64,000 nt of DNA, from contig CM020618.1 in NCBI GenBank assembly GCA_009829735.1, positions 34,634,894-34,698,893 of the forward strand, read 5' to 3'. Both the position numbers and the translations under genes were made by a program. Shown here one piece after another: positions 23,115 through 34,418 of this stretch (position 1 is its first letter; every line of letters begins with the position of its first letter). Below the pieces are notes generated by a model. That model was not told the DNA's origin. It worked only from the letters and a program-made list of their open reading frames with translations, and did not search any database. This stretch comes from Pyropia yezoensis (lineage: Eukaryota > Rhodophyta > Bangiophyceae > Bangiales > Bangiaceae).

Positions 23115-24049
23115 GGGCCCCGAGGATCTCACGCCCTTCCAGTACGTCCGACGAGTACGGTAGGTGCAATGGGGCCAGGTCCTCGTCTACCAGGGCCGCC
23201 CATACCCCGTCCCGACTCTCGAACCGAACCCGGACGAAGGAGCCGCGATCCTTGCGACGTTTCCCGGAAGCAAGGAGACGCGCACGGAGCCCCGCCACGG
23301 AATCCACATGGTCACTGAGGGTCAGAAGGGCGTCCAGGTCCCGCACTGCGGCCTCGTCCACGCCACCGGGACCCTGACAGATGGTACGGGTACCAATGCG
23401 CTGGATCCACGTACGCAGGAGCCGAGAGAAGAGGCACAGGTAACTCTCCTGCCGGGCAAACTCGAGCAGGTACACGGCACAGTTGGTAGCCCATTCCGTC
23501 CGAAACACGTACCAAGCGAACGCGTCCGACGAACGAAGAAGTTCCGTGAAGTAACACTGGACCGCAGGAAGTTCCACAAGGGCCCACAAGGGCCCTGAAT
23601 GGTAGTTCCACGTTCTCGAACCAGTGTGGAACCCGAACGTAATGGAGCCCACGGGTAGCCGCTGAACAGCTGGGGAACTCTTGTTGATGCCACCCGACCA
23701 GGAACCGACTCTTGTCACGATGGTGCCGACTGAACACCAGGCTAGGTAGGGTCACTTGGTACCCGGGACGGTTCAGGTACGGGGGAGACCCGATCAGGTA
23801 ACAGGGTGAAGGTGCGGCAGGTGGGGTCCCTTGGAGGAGTTCCATGCGGACCGCCTTGAACCGTTCGACGTACCCGACCTCGTCCGTTTGCCGTACAGCC
23901 GTGATCGACAGGGAACGGTCCGCAAGGGCAGGGATCCGAGCTTCCGGCATCACCGCCATCTGCTTACGAAACGAGTTACCCGGACAGCTCCCGTCCTCGG
24001 CTCGAAGGATCCCATGAGCCCGGGTACCAGTAACCCAACCTCGCGCCTC
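23115..24049 (-). pseudogene. Antisense ORF of element F1, central and C-terminal part, cut by element B
   Basis: On the - strand this continues the antisense ORF that starts near 35200, once element B (24050-34799) is removed. It is read in two frames with a shift near 23675. The second frame contains an LPVGS and F-x-F-x-TGS block (about 23610-23650) followed by helical hydrophobic segments, resembling the cores of the B and D2 antisense proteins. The right-hand end at 24049 is the B target site. Below about 23115 the sequence becomes GC-rich and unrelated, so the C-terminus is missing. Confidence 0.6.
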
Positions 24050-24412
24050 TGTAGCACAATAGAAATCCGTCGCACGTCCACTCTCAGGGAACACTCACCA
24101 AGGGGGATCGGCACCAACGTCACCGGGAGGCCAAGGTTGCTGTCCTTGGAGCGCAAGCCACGGGACCAAGATCGGAGCCAAAATGGGAGGGGTCTGTTGT
24201 TCTACATTGGCCGGCGGTGGATTCGCCGCCGGCCCCCACGTTATAAACCCTCGGAGACACTACTAACTACCCTCCACCCCAAGATGCAAGTCCCTCTGGT
24301 CATACGTAACTTATAGATACCGTGACCAGTACGGACTATCAACTTGAAAGCCAAGGATTAGAAGTAGCCCCCCTGATATTAGGGTCACAATACGGCCAAC
24401 CATATTGCTACA
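24050..24412 (-). repeat. 3' LTR of element B
   Basis: The plus strand reads TGTAGCACAATAG... to ...CATATTGCTACA, with a 7-bp inverted terminal match TGTAGCA/TGCTACA. It contains a perfect 9-bp-stem GC hairpin (24209-24234) and a TTATAAA box just beyond it (about 24240-24246). Confidence 0.95.
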
Positions 24413-24424
24413 TATCCCCCCCTT
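24413..24424 (-). promoter_or_regulatory. Polypurine tract of element B
   Basis: On the element strand this is AAGGGGGGGATA immediately before the 3' LTR, identical to that of element A. Confidence 0.75.
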
Positions 24425-25003
24425 AGATTCGGCCCGTCCTCGGGTCGAGTTGCATTCGGGTTACCGAATGTAAGTGGGTCGCGTGACCGTTTACCAGTCG
24501 GGTGGGGCTTTGCGCCCCGTCGCGACAGACACCCCTTTTCGAGGTTGTCTGAGGGGGGTGCCCCCCTTTGTGTGGTACACACACGATCCGTTTTCCGGAC
24601 CGTTAAATTCCCGATGCGGGTTCTGTTCACGACCCCCCTTTCCGAGGGGTGGTGCAAGCGGATCCGCCACCAGGTGTCTGGTGGTAGGGGAGCCCCTCTC
24701 GTGTTACCGAGTGAATGGGGGCGGCCGCTCCCGCTTTTCGCGGGGGCGGTTTCGGGGTGAACCCCTCTTGGTTGCCCCGTACGGGGGTGTGGCCCCGGCC
24801 CGCCCAGGTGCCTGGGTGGAGCCCGTTCGTAGCCTCGTGGAGCGCGGGTCGGCCCGCGCGCCTGCGGCGCTTCTCGTGGCCGTTTGTGGTCATAAGCGCG
24901 GGCGCCCGCGCTTCCCTGGCTCGTCCGCGCGAGCGTTCCTCGTACCGGGTCGAGCCGGCCTCGGCTTTTCTGCACGGGGCGCTCCTGCTACCCCGGTTGC
25001 TTC
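24425..25003. other. Flank between polypurine tract and antisense ORF of element B
   Basis: About 580 bases matching 7032-7608 of A. No ORF is conserved between the copies. It forms the 5' flank of the antisense ORF. Confidence 0.5.
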
Positions 25004-27373
25004 ATGTCGGACCCCCAGGTACCCGGGGGCGAGGACGACCTCCTGCCTGAAGAGGGGGAAGAGGTGATGGTGGACGACGTTCCCGTCTCCGCCTCCGCCG
25101 CCGAGTGCTTCCTAGCGAGCTCGTCGGAGGACGAGGACGACCGGGTGACCGTTCGCGTGGCCCCGGACGGCGCGCCGGGCGGGTTGTCGTCCGTGTGTAG
25201 CGGCACGACGGCTCTGTCGGGTGGCGGACAACCGCGTGTAGCGGTGGGTTCTACCGCTTCTCTTCCGGCGGCCCGGATGGCTTCTGTCGCCGGTACCGGC
25301 GTGGCTCTACCTCAAGACGGTGTCGCCGGCGTGGCGGATGGTGGTGGCGGCACCCCGGCCAGTCCGGCGGGTCAAGACGGCGCGGGTGCCCGCCCGGTTG
25401 GTGTGTCCGCTGCGGCGGGTAGCGGGTCTACCCGTGCTGCCCCCGTGGTACCCACGTCGGGTCCGGGTGGCGGCGATGCTCTGCCCGCGGTGCCGCGGGC
25501 GTCTGGTGGTCAAGGTGGGTCTACACCGATGGCAGTGGACTCCGGTAGTTACTCCGGGCGGGCGCCCGCCCTTCTTCTTCCTCCTCGGCCCCGTGCCCCT
25601 CCGGCACCGCTCCATCTGCCGGTGGGGCTTCCCCCGGCGCCCCCGATTCTTCCTGGTCCTGCCCGGGTTGCCCCGTTGGGTGGCGGCGTCGCCGTGGCGG
25701 CGGGTCAACCCGCCATGTCGATGTCCGACTTGGTGGCTCGGGTTCGCGGCCTGACTGTCCAAGAGTCAATGGAGTCCGATGGGCGGATGCGAGTGGACTT
25801 CCACCTGCCCGATCCCCGTGGAGAGTCCTCCCGGCGCGTCAAGGTGGACCCGAGTTGGGAGCGGGAGTTGGTGCGGCTGGTCAACCAGCCGAACGCGGTG
25901 CGAGTGGAACACCATTGGATCCTGAGTCAGCCGGACGACCGGCATGCGCAGCTCTGGCGCACTCGGGTGGGACGGGGTGAGGTCTACCTCGACCCCGCCT
26001 TCGGGGTATGCGACCTGATTGCCCCCGCGTTGCCGCGGGAGATTGACTACCCGGCTAGTGCTCGAGGAATTGCGGCGGCGGCGGAGCCGGTTGCGTTTGG
26101 GGAGACGGTGGGCAGTACCGGTCGGTATCCCGACTTCGATTATTACCCGGGGGTATCCCCGTATCTGTCGTTGACGGCTCCCTACCCGCCTATGGCGGGT
26201 TCGAAGTCGGCGTCGAGCTGGCGACGTAACCATGGTGTCATGGCGGATGCGTTCCGCACCGATATAACGTGTGCGTTGCAGACCGGCAACGGTCGTGCGC
26301 CGGTATACACTCCCGTGCGCCCGCCTCTGTGGCAGGAGGGGTGGGAACCCGCCCCTGCTTTCCGGTTTGACACCGGCTCCTGTCTCCGATACTTCGGGAG
26401 TGTGTTGGCCTCACGGCCGGTCCACCCGTTGCAGGGTACATTCACCCTTGTGGTTACCCTCGGGCAGGCTTCCTTCTTCTTGCTGTCCGTCCGCCGGCAG
26501 GGGCGCCTGTTTCATCTTCCGACGGGTGCCCGTCGGCACATCGCGCAGTTGGGCGTGGACCTGATAGCCGCCAAGACCGGGTTGGCCCGGGAGTTCGAGG
26601 CCCTGCTGGCTGTTCACGATGCCGTGAACTGGGCTGGGGTGTTGGCCCTTCCCCCGTACCGGGACCCGCAGGCTGGGGCTACCCCCTTGCCTCGTCACTC
26701 GTTGCGTATCCGGCGTACTCAGCCGGGTGAGCCTAGTTGCCATGGGTGGGCGTCCACCGAGGCTGTTGCTGACCTGGGTATTCCCATGGTTATCCATGAC
26801 CCACTTCAGGTCCTTGCCCCGTGGTTCGGTAACCCGATACCAGTGGCGGTTGGCCGTCGTCCCCGAGAGTGGGGCTCTGCGGGTGAGGAGCGTGAGGTGT
26901 CCCGTCGTCGGGCGGAGTCCCGCCGGGGTTACGGTGGAGCCCCTTCGGTAGGGTCCTACCGAGCCTCGTATCAGGTGCCACCGGCTCCGGTGGTAGCCGT
27001 GTCGGCTCCTGTGGCTCCTCTGGCTGCGCCAGTGTCACCTCCTGCCCCTGTCCTACATGACGGGGGTCCCCGTCTCTGGTATGAGGGCGTTGACGCCCTT
27101 GTTGCCCGTGCAATGCGGGAGGGTCTCTCTGTTAGCTGGGGGGATATCCCCCCAGGTGCTGCGCTAGTTGGGTCAGCGCGTTGCTTCGGTGGCGTGCTGG
27201 ACCGCCTCCAGAAAGCTCTGGAGGACGTGGAGGCTGGCCGCAGCACCCTCGTCCAGCTATGCACCGAGGTAACTCGGGCGATTGACCGTCGTGAGGTTAC
27301 CGACCGGTGGAGCACGGGGGTATACGCGATTACGCGTGAGTGGCCTCCCTCGGGCAGTGGGTCTACCCACTGA
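25004..27373 (+). CDS. Antisense ORF of element B, 789 aa, unknown function
   Basis: The intact ORF lies between pol and the 3' LTR and points against gag-pol; the stops of the two converging genes are about 480 bases apart. The start ATG 25004 is conserved in element A. Residues 1-60 are acidic (DDLLPEEGEE), residues 60-270 are Ala/Gly/Pro/Val-rich, and a more globular part follows from about residue 275 with Trp/Tyr/Arg-rich blocks. An F-x-F-x-TGS motif lies near residue 456, and a Pro/Ala/Val stretch at about 655-685 precedes a final helix-like segment. There is no signal peptide, clear membrane segment, zinc knuckle or protease motif. It is not an envelope protein by appearance. Extra and antisense ORFs are known from Tat-lineage plant elements such as Grande, but are not typical of chromoviruses. 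Function unknown. Confidence 0.75.
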   Translation: MSDPQVPGGEDDLLPEEGEEVMVDDVPVSASAAECFLASSSEDEDDRVTVRVAPDGAPGGLSSVCSGTTALSGGGQPRVAVGSTASLPAARMASVAGTGVALPQDGVAGVADGGGGTPASPAGQDGAGARPVGVSAAAGSGSTRAAPVVPTSGPGGGDALPAVPRASGGQGGSTPMAVDSGSYSGRAPALLLPPRPRAPPAPLHLPVGLPPAPPILPGPARVAPLGGGVAVAAGQPAMSMSDLVARVRGLTVQESMESDGRMRVDFHLPDPRGESSRRVKVDPSWERELVRLVNQPNAVRVEHHWILSQPDDRHAQLWRTRVGRGEVYLDPAFGVCDLIAPALPREIDYPASARGIAAAAEPVAFGETVGSTGRYPDFDYYPGVSPYLSLTAPYPPMAGSKSASSWRRNHGVMADAFRTDITCALQTGNGRAPVYTPVRPPLWQEGWEPAPAFRFDTGSCLRYFGSVLASRPVHPLQGTFTLVVTLGQASFFLLSVRRQGRLFHLPTGARRHIAQLGVDLIAAKTGLAREFEALLAVHDAVNWAGVLALPPYRDPQAGATPLPRHSLRIRRTQPGEPSCHGWASTEAVADLGIPMVIHDPLQVLAPWFGNPIPVAVGRRPREWGSAGEEREVSRRRAESRRGYGGAPSVGSYRASYQVPPAPVVAVSAPVAPLAAPVSPPAPVLHDGGPRLWYEGVDALVARAMREGLSVSWGDIPPGAALVGSARCFGGVLDRLQKALEDVEAGRSTLVQLCTEVTRAIDRREVTDRWSTGVYAITREWPPSGSGSTH

Positions 27374-27851
27374 GGAGTGTTATTGTTTGTACGGGAGAGG
27401 GACCCGGTGGCCCTTATGGTGGCCGGGTATTAGTGAGTATAAACTCATCCCCTTTGGGGGCATTGCTTGCCTCTGTTTGCTGCCCTGGGGAGTACCCCTT
27501 CTGGCTCAGTGGTGCCTTGCCTCCCGTCCAACTTCTTCCGGTTGGTTCATGCTTGGGGAGTTCATCCTCCCTCACTTTGTGTCTTGGCTTGGGGAGGTCA
27601 TCCTCCCGTGGAAGCCCCCTAGTTACTTCGATATTATCGAAGTTAGCCTTTACCTTTAAGTTAACTTATTAAGGTTCAGGTTCTACTCAGTTACCTAAGC
27701 TTGGCTCTACTTAGTTACCTAAGCTTGGTTCGACTTAGATACCTAAGTCTGATTTGACTTGGACACCTAAGTCTGCCGTAACCATGTCACACCCTACTTA
27801 GTAGGTATAAGCCTCACCCCCCAACAGCCGAAGTCGGTGTCGGTTGGGTTG
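27374..27851. other. Spacer between convergent pol and antisense ORF of element B
   Basis: 478 bases that must hold the 3' ends of both transcripts. They contain four 24-bp tandem units (27684-27779) and the palindrome CCTACTTAGTAGG (about 27792-27804). No ORF is supported. Confidence 0.6.
27684..27779. repeat. Four 24-bp tandem repeats
   Basis: The units start at 27684, 27708, 27732 and 27756. Each carries an ACTTAG...CTAAG inverted motif, so each unit can form a small hairpin. Element A keeps only degenerate copies. Confidence 0.8.
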
Positions 27852-30800
27852 TTACAGTAGGCGTCGTCGCCTCATGTAAGGCATGAGGAGTTGGCGGGGT
27901 ATGTTCGCCGCCTGTTCCCAGGTGGGTGAGTCGTATCCGACCCACATCACCTTGACGTACCAGGGTCCTGGTAGGTCCGGGTCGGTGTGTCCGACCACGC
28001 TCTCTACTTGGTATGGAATCCCATCCGGTCCCACCGGGTCATCTGACCGGTGGGTTGTAAGAGCTTCATGTAGCAACCCAGCCGGTACCGGCTGAGGCTG
28101 TTCCGGCTTCGGAGCAGGTGTGACATCATTCACACTGATGCGTTGGATCTCCGTATCGGAGTGTAAGATAACAGAGTGGTCATCTCTGTGGAGAATCTGG
28201 TACGGTCCCTTGACCGGTTGCATGAGCTTGTTCCCCCGGAACTTCTAGTGTCTGATATAGACCCAGTCACCTGTTACCAGGGTTCCGTTGCGCACCCGTA
28301 ACCGGGTGTCGAAGTTCTTCTTGTATCGAAGTTGTGTTCTGTCAAGGGCACCCTTGAGCTTAGGAATCATCCACGATAGCTTGGCCAACCAAGCTAGGTG
28401 GATACACTCGGCCGGTCGGCCTTTCGGTGTATCATACCGAGTGCACCTGCCTGGCGGCAGCGTCAGGTTACCGACGCCTAAGGGCATGACCCACTCCAGT
28501 GGAGCGATGTTCGTGCTCCGATGTGGCCTGGCATTGTATGCCAGGGTGAGTACGGAGAGAAGCCTGTCCCAAGTGTTCGTGTGCTCGGCCACGTAGCACT
28601 GTAGCATCTTAACGATGGTGCGGTTGAACCGCTCCACCTGCCCGTTGGTTTGCGGGTGGTAGTCGGATGCCCGACGTGGTTCGATACCGAACATGCCCAG
28701 GACCTTAGTGCAGAATGCTGACGTAAGGTTCGCTCCGTTGTCGGAGAGGAGTTGCTTCATGACTCCGTATGCACTGATCCAGTGGTCAACCACTGCGTTC
28801 ATGATGGTGTATGCCGTATCATTCGGGATGGCTGCCGCTCGCGACAGCTTAGTGAAGCGGTCAGACATGACCAGGATGTACCTGTTCCCTTCTTCCGTTA
28901 CCGGAAGTGGCACGAGTATGCCGATAGCGACTTGCTCGTTGGGCCCATCGGGTGGGAATAGCTTCATGGCAGACGCCTGCCTATGAAGACTCATGCGGTT
29001 ACGTGCACAGGGGTGGCACCCCCTTACGTGGTCGACCACGTCGACGGCCATTGCTGGCCAGTAAAAGAACCTTCGCATTGCTGCGAACATGCGCGAACCC
29101 CCCGGGTGTCCGGCTGTGGGGTTCTCGTGTTCTCGTTCCATGACGGCTTGCCGTAAGGACACGGGAACCACGACTTGATGTCGTCCATCGGCGGGTGCCC
29201 GCCGGTATATGAGTCCGTCTTCATTCTCCGAGAAGATGCCGGCCGTGCCGGCCAGGAGGTTAGCGCGGTGGCGTCTACAGTCGTCGTCATTGGCTTGTGT
29301 CTCGCAGAAGTCCGCGAGGGTCAGTGGGCATGCTAGGTGTGCCATGGTATGGTCAACCATACCTTGGGTAGCGTTACCCACCATGCAGACCGGTACCACC
29401 GGGATGTCCTCGTCCACCGGGCGGGTATCCCCGCTCGGGGTGTCGAGTCGAGACAATGCGTCTCCGAGATGGTGGGTTGACCCAGCCTCATACACGGTAC
29501 GGTAGTCGTGCTCGGCCATTTTTAGCCTCCATTGGGCTAGCCTCCCATGGCTATCGGAATCCTTGTCTCCAAGGTTGAGGAGCCATCGTAGGGGTTCGTG
29601 GTCGGACCTCACGATGAACCTGGAGCCCTCCAGGTATGGACGGAGCAGTTGCACTGCCCATATAACCCCGAGGCACTCACGCTCGGTGGCACTATAGTTA
29701 CGCTCAGCCGGGTTGAGTGTCCGGCTGAAGTATCCTACCGGACGTAGGTCCGGGATAACGTTATCGGTACCGACCAACGTCTCTCCCTGTAGCAGGGTGC
29801 ATCCCACTTGGGTGTCGCACGCATCGACATCGATGACGAAGGTACCCCGTCGGTGCGGTAACGCAAGGACGGGTGGGGATCGTAGGGCTCGCTTCAGCGA
29901 CTCGAATGCCTCCTCTTCGCTAGGCAAAGGGGGTTGGAGTACCTTGGGTAAGGTACTGCTCGTAAGAACCGTCAACGGTTTATCTATCCGAGCGAAGTCC
30001 TTGACGAACCTTCCGTATACGTTGCACATTCCCAGGAAGCTCTTGAGCTGCGTCTGGGTGTTAGGGAACCGGGCATCCCGGAGTGCCCGGGTATTGGCTT
30101 TGAGTACCCCTAGTTTACCAGGGGTTATCTGGTGGCCCAGATACTCGACCGTCTGTTGGAAGAAGGCGCACTTCTTCAGACGCAGGGTTACCCCGGCGTC
30201 CCTCAAGAGGGTGAGTACCTCGTCAACGTGTTGCACATGGTCATCCATGTTACGCGAGAAGACGATGACGTCATCGAGGTACACTAGGCAGTTACGCCAC
30301 TTCACCCCCGACAGTACAATGTCGATAGCCCGCTGGAATGTAGCGGGGGCGTTGGACAATCCGAAGGGCATCCTTAGGAACTCGTACACTCCACTGTGAC
30401 AGACGAATGCCGTCTTGGGGATATCCTCGTCCGCCACCGGGATCTGCCAGTATCCGGCATTGCAGTCGATGGTGGTAAACACCGTAGCTTCCCCCAGGGA
30501 GTCGATGCATTCATCCATCCTTGGTAAAGGGTATGAGTCCTTCTTGGTAACCAAGTTGAGGCGTCGATAATCGATGCAAAACCGAGGGTTTTGATCCTTC
30601 TTCGGTACGATATCGACTGGGGCACCCCACTCCGACATCGAAGGTCGTATCACCTTCGCTTCGCTCATCCTCTTCACTTCTCCATCAACGATCTCTCGTT
30701 GCATAGGTCCCGCTCGGTGCGGTTGTGACCGGGCGGGGCGTGCGCCTGGTACCAGGTCAATACGATGTTGGGTTGCCCCAATGGTACCCAAGGCTCCGCC

Positions 30801-32018
30801 TGTCCACATGACGTCATGCTTTCTTAACATCCGTCGTACCCCTTCGGCTACCGAAGGGGGAAGGTGGTCGAGGTCAGCCTCGGCCAGTGCCTTCAATGCT
30901 TCTTGGTCCTTCGGCGGAATATCCGCCGGTAGTGATGGTCGACTAGGCTTCCCGTCATCGGGTTGCTGTCGCTCGGTGGTCTCGGCGACCGCCAGCACCT
31001 CAAGTGGTTCCACTTGACCTTCCTTGTCAGGGGTAAGGATATCTCCTTCGCAGAGCTCGGCAATCCCGAGGATAGTTCCCTTCGGGAGGGTGACTGCCTT
31101 ACGGCGATAGTTCGCCATCACTAGGAGGGACGACCCTCCTGCTTGGAGGTCTATGAGACCGTTGGCCATGGTCAACCCATGGCGCTTGTACGTCCGCAGG
31201 TTGGACCGGACTCTGCAGATGCCTGCGAGGTCGCAGTTAACCGGGAGGACTGTCTCCGACAACGGCTTAAAGCGAGTTCGCTTGGCCAACCGAAGTGTCT
31301 TCGGCTCGACGCTTGCGTACACCTCAGCCACGATAACGTGGCTCCCTTGTAGCGTCAGGTCCCTGACGATAGCCGTATGTCCTCGCTTCGTCCCGTCGGC
31401 CTCTTGCAGCTCGACGGTCCTCCGGCCCGGCCGGATTGCATCAACGTGAACGTTGATGAAGGTGCACCCCAGTATGCAGGGCACAGATAGGGTCTCACAC
31501 ACCAGGAAGTCGACTTCCGTGGTGAGTTCCCCGATGGTAACCCGCAGCGACATCGCTGCGGTCGTACGAATGAGGCGACCATTCGCGTCCTTGATGGTGG
31601 GTCCCCGAGTCACTCTGACTCGCGGAAGCCACTTGTCCGGGAGGGTGTCCTTCCGGATAAGGTTGGGTCCAGCCCCTGTATCCAGTACAGGGTAGTACGA
31701 TCGTGTCGACTGGGGGTCAACCCCCAGTGTAGCTGATACCTTGAAGTTCTCCAAGGTGAACAGTACGTGGCCTACACCGATATCCGGTGTAACTCGGGCA
31801 TCCTGAACAGGGCCCTTGTCTGGTTCCATGTGACGGGGCTTCCCGTCCTCTCCTCCCAACCTTGGAGGTTGGTCATCAATCCCCTGACGCCGTGTCGTCG
31901 GGGCCGGAACGTGTACCCAGGGGTTGATGCGGCGTCGGCTCAACCGCGCTCTCCGTGGGGCTTTCCCCGCGGTACTCCGGGGTGGCTTGCTTGGGTTACC
32001 CCAGCGCCCCCCGGTCAT
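27852..32018 (-). pseudogene. pol: pol polyprotein of element B with one nonsense codon
   Basis: A continuous frame of 1257 codons from ATG 32018 is followed, after a TAG at 28245-28247 (a Gln codon in element A), by the remaining 131 codons in the same frame. It holds an aspartic protease (DTGAGP at residues 113-118), reverse transcriptase with YLDD at about residues 579-582, RNase H (about 740-870), an integrase zinc region and DDE core (about 950-1160) and, after the stop, a chromodomain (about 27860-28010). The integrase would make 5-base target duplications, as seen at both ends. The stop removes only the chromodomain tail, so catalysis could survive while targeting is lost. The pol ATG is eight bases after the gag stop and in another frame. 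Confidence 0.92.
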
Positions 32019-32026
32019 CCTTCCTC

Positions 32027-34216
32027 TTACTCGTTTCCCGCCCTTGGTAGGGTGCTGTCCGCCGGGACATCCGGCTGAGGAGGTGCCTCCTCGACGGCCA
32101 GTACTCCACCTGGAGCTGGCTGCCTACCCGGTGCGGGTCTGGGTTCTCTGGCGGGATACCCCCCGGTGGATGCCTTGCGTTGCGTCTCTGCCCGCCGAGA
32201 CTCCTCGGGGATGAGTGGGCAGGAAGACACCCAGTGCTGGGGATCCCCACACAACATACATCCGGACGTGCCGGTCCCCCCTTGAGTTCGCATCGGGGTA
32301 GCCCCGTAGCTGCGGTTGCCTCCCTCGGGCGCCCGAGTGCCTGCTCCCTGGTAGGCCTTGGGTCCTTGGGTCAACCGGAACATGGACTCCCCCAACCGGT
32401 TGGGTCGGCCCGCAATCTGCGGGGGTGCCTCCGTGCGCACCGCCCATGTTGGCAAGGGTTGGTGAGGGTTACCCGTCACCGGGGAGTACCCCGTAGTCCG
32501 TACGTATGGGACGCGACGTCCCGTGCCCTCGCTGACCTGGAACTGGGTCCCCGCCGGAGCAATGTACGCTACCGTACCGTGCTCATCAATCACCGGCGTC
32601 GCCGGTAGCAACAGGTGGCCCTGTTGGTCAACTAGAGGTTCATCCTTGCCCGTAGGGGTATGTTCGGTCGCCACCAGTACTGGTGCGGCCTTACGTTCCA
32701 CCTTCTCTTGCCTCGGTACCGGGGTAAGACTGGGCTTGCCTCCCTCACCCTTGGGCTTCGGGGCCAAGGCACATTCCGGGTGTAGAACCCGGTAGGCGTC
32801 CCCTAGGGACTTGCACATATGCATCAGTCGACTGAAGTTCGTCCGGGCCGTATTGGCTCCCCGAGCGGATATCCGCACGTAGTTGGGTACTCCTGCGAAC
32901 AGGATGGCCCGTAGCTCCCCTTCTCCGAGGAGCTTCCCCAGCTCGTAGTCGAGCTCTTGGATCCGGCGTCCAAACATCTCCTCATCCTCCCAGCTCTGGG
33001 CGGTGGCAGTGCGCAGGGCCCGGTAGTGGTCCTCGCACTTGTCCTCACTGAGGTAACTGCTCAGCAGCTCCTTGAGAATCCCACGGTAGTCCATGGGGGT
33101 GGCCGCGACCCTCATTCCCGGCATTGGGGATGCCTGGCGAAGAATGCCTCGCACCCGTTCATCAACAAAGAAAGGGAGGATCTCCAGGGCCAGCCCCTCG
33201 TTGACGAGGGCCTTGTCCGCGGCTGCCTTGAAGCTAGTCAAGAAGCCGAAGACTGCCAACGGGCGTCCGTTGGGGCCCCCGAACATAGGGACTCCCTTCA
33301 TAAGGGTCTGCATAGAGCGAATCGCTCGGTGCGACGTATTACGCATCGACTCCGATACGGTGGTAGATCGGTCCTCCAAACGATAACGTTCCGGAGTAAG
33401 AACCGACCGGAAGACCTCGTTGATGATCTCCGTGTCAGCGTCCTGGATATCCAGTCGCTTAGCCAGTTGATGAGCAAACTCATCGGACTCCATCCGCTTC
33501 AGTAGGCTCGCAGTTACCTGCGCGGTCATAGCTTCCACCACTGACGGTGGTACTTCAGGCGTCGGCACCTCGGGAACCCGAGCTGCCTGGCCTCCTTCGT
33601 CGTGGGGATACTGTGAGAGGGTAACCCCTCCCCCAATAACCGACTCTCCACCGGCGTAAGTATCCGCCGGGTCGTGTCCGCGGAGTCCGCTTCGGGTGCT
33701 CCGAGCGTATCGCTCCGTGTGACTCCGTTCCAACTCTGCCGACGAGTCGGATCCATACCCCATTGTGTCCGGGGGTTGTCCAGGAGTAGCAACACCAGGG
33801 TTGACCCTGGTGGACTCCGAAAGTATTCCGGCCGGTTCAAACCGTACCGGTGTGGGAGGAACACGACGGGGTCCCGTCGTGTGGCGTGTTGACATCAACA
33901 CTGCCATTGCGTCCTCCGTCCGCTCTTGACGAGCGTCGAGTCCGGAAAATCGGGCCTCGATGCGGGCCAATGATGCCATCAGGGAATCCCCTGGTGAAGG
34001 AGGCGGCGGAGTGAGGTCGGTCGATGACAGTTGAGGCGGGCCCCCGCCTCCTGCCGTCCGAGCCGTGCCAAACGTCGATCCGGCACCGGAAAGCATTGGC
34101 GTCTCAACGTTGTCGATCGGGTTCCCGATCCCGGCTCCCGTAGTCACCTCCGGAGTCGGCGTCGACGCCGATCCGTCATCTTGAACGTTCCCCGTCTCTT
34201 GGGTAGACATAGTCAC
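32027..34216 (-). CDS. gag: gag polyprotein of element B, 729 aa
   Basis: An intact ORF starting at ATG 34216, about 200 bases inside the primer-binding site. The N-terminal about 250 residues are Thr/Pro/Gly-rich and probably disordered. The middle (about 290-480) is helical and capsid-like, with blocks such as MFGGPNGRPL and ILFAGVPNYV. A CCHC zinc knuckle (CMLCGDPQHWVSSC) follows near residue 650. It should assemble the particle and package element RNA. It ends in Gly-Asn-Glu-stop, like D-family gag. Confidence 0.88.
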   Translation of the reverse strand: MTMSTQETGNVQDDGSASTPTPEVTTGAGIGNPIDNVETPMLSGAGSTFGTARTAGGGGPPQLSSTDLTPPPPSPGDSLMASLARIEARFSGLDARQERTEDAMAVLMSTRHTTGPRRVPPTPVRFEPAGILSESTRVNPGVATPGQPPDTMGYGSDSSAELERSHTERYARSTRSGLRGHDPADTYAGGESVIGGGVTLSQYPHDEGGQAARVPEVPTPEVPPSVVEAMTAQVTASLLKRMESDEFAHQLAKRLDIQDADTEIINEVFRSVLTPERYRLEDRSTTVSESMRNTSHRAIRSMQTLMKGVPMFGGPNGRPLAVFGFLTSFKAAADKALVNEGLALEILPFFVDERVRGILRQASPMPGMRVAATPMDYRGILKELLSSYLSEDKCEDHYRALRTATAQSWEDEEMFGRRIQELDYELGKLLGEGELRAILFAGVPNYVRISARGANTARTNFSRLMHMCKSLGDAYRVLHPECALAPKPKGEGGKPSLTPVPRQEKVERKAAPVLVATEHTPTGKDEPLVDQQGHLLLPATPVIDEHGTVAYIAPAGTQFQVSEGTGRRVPYVRTTGYSPVTGNPHQPLPTWAVRTEAPPQIAGRPNRLGESMFRLTQGPKAYQGAGTRAPEGGNRSYGATPMRTQGGTGTSGCMLCGDPQHWVSSCPLIPEESRRAETQRKASTGGYPAREPRPAPGRQPAPGGVLAVEEAPPQPDVPADSTLPRAGNE

Positions 34217-34418
34217 AATCAGTCAACCGACGTAACAATCACCACGAATAAGAGAGCGGGGGGGGTAGATTGGGGAGCGTAGCAGTAGATCACAGTCAAA
34301 GGTAAAAACTCAACACAATCGATGAGGTCGCAACACCACGAGTACAAGAAAAGGACCGGATCCCTATCTGTGTGCCAGGGCCGAAGACAGCGTCACCACA
34401 AGGGTGACGGAAACCCGT
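34217..34418 (-). other. 5' leader of element B
   Basis: Untranslated leader between the primer-binding site and the gag start. It contains an 8-G run (plus strand 34258-34265). No short ORF was judged real. Confidence 0.5.

Noticed and set aside
25004-27373. Antisense ORF as an envelope gene, making element B an errantivirus-like element
   Set aside because: It is on the opposite strand, has no signal peptide or fusion-type or anchoring membrane segment, and no envelope motif.
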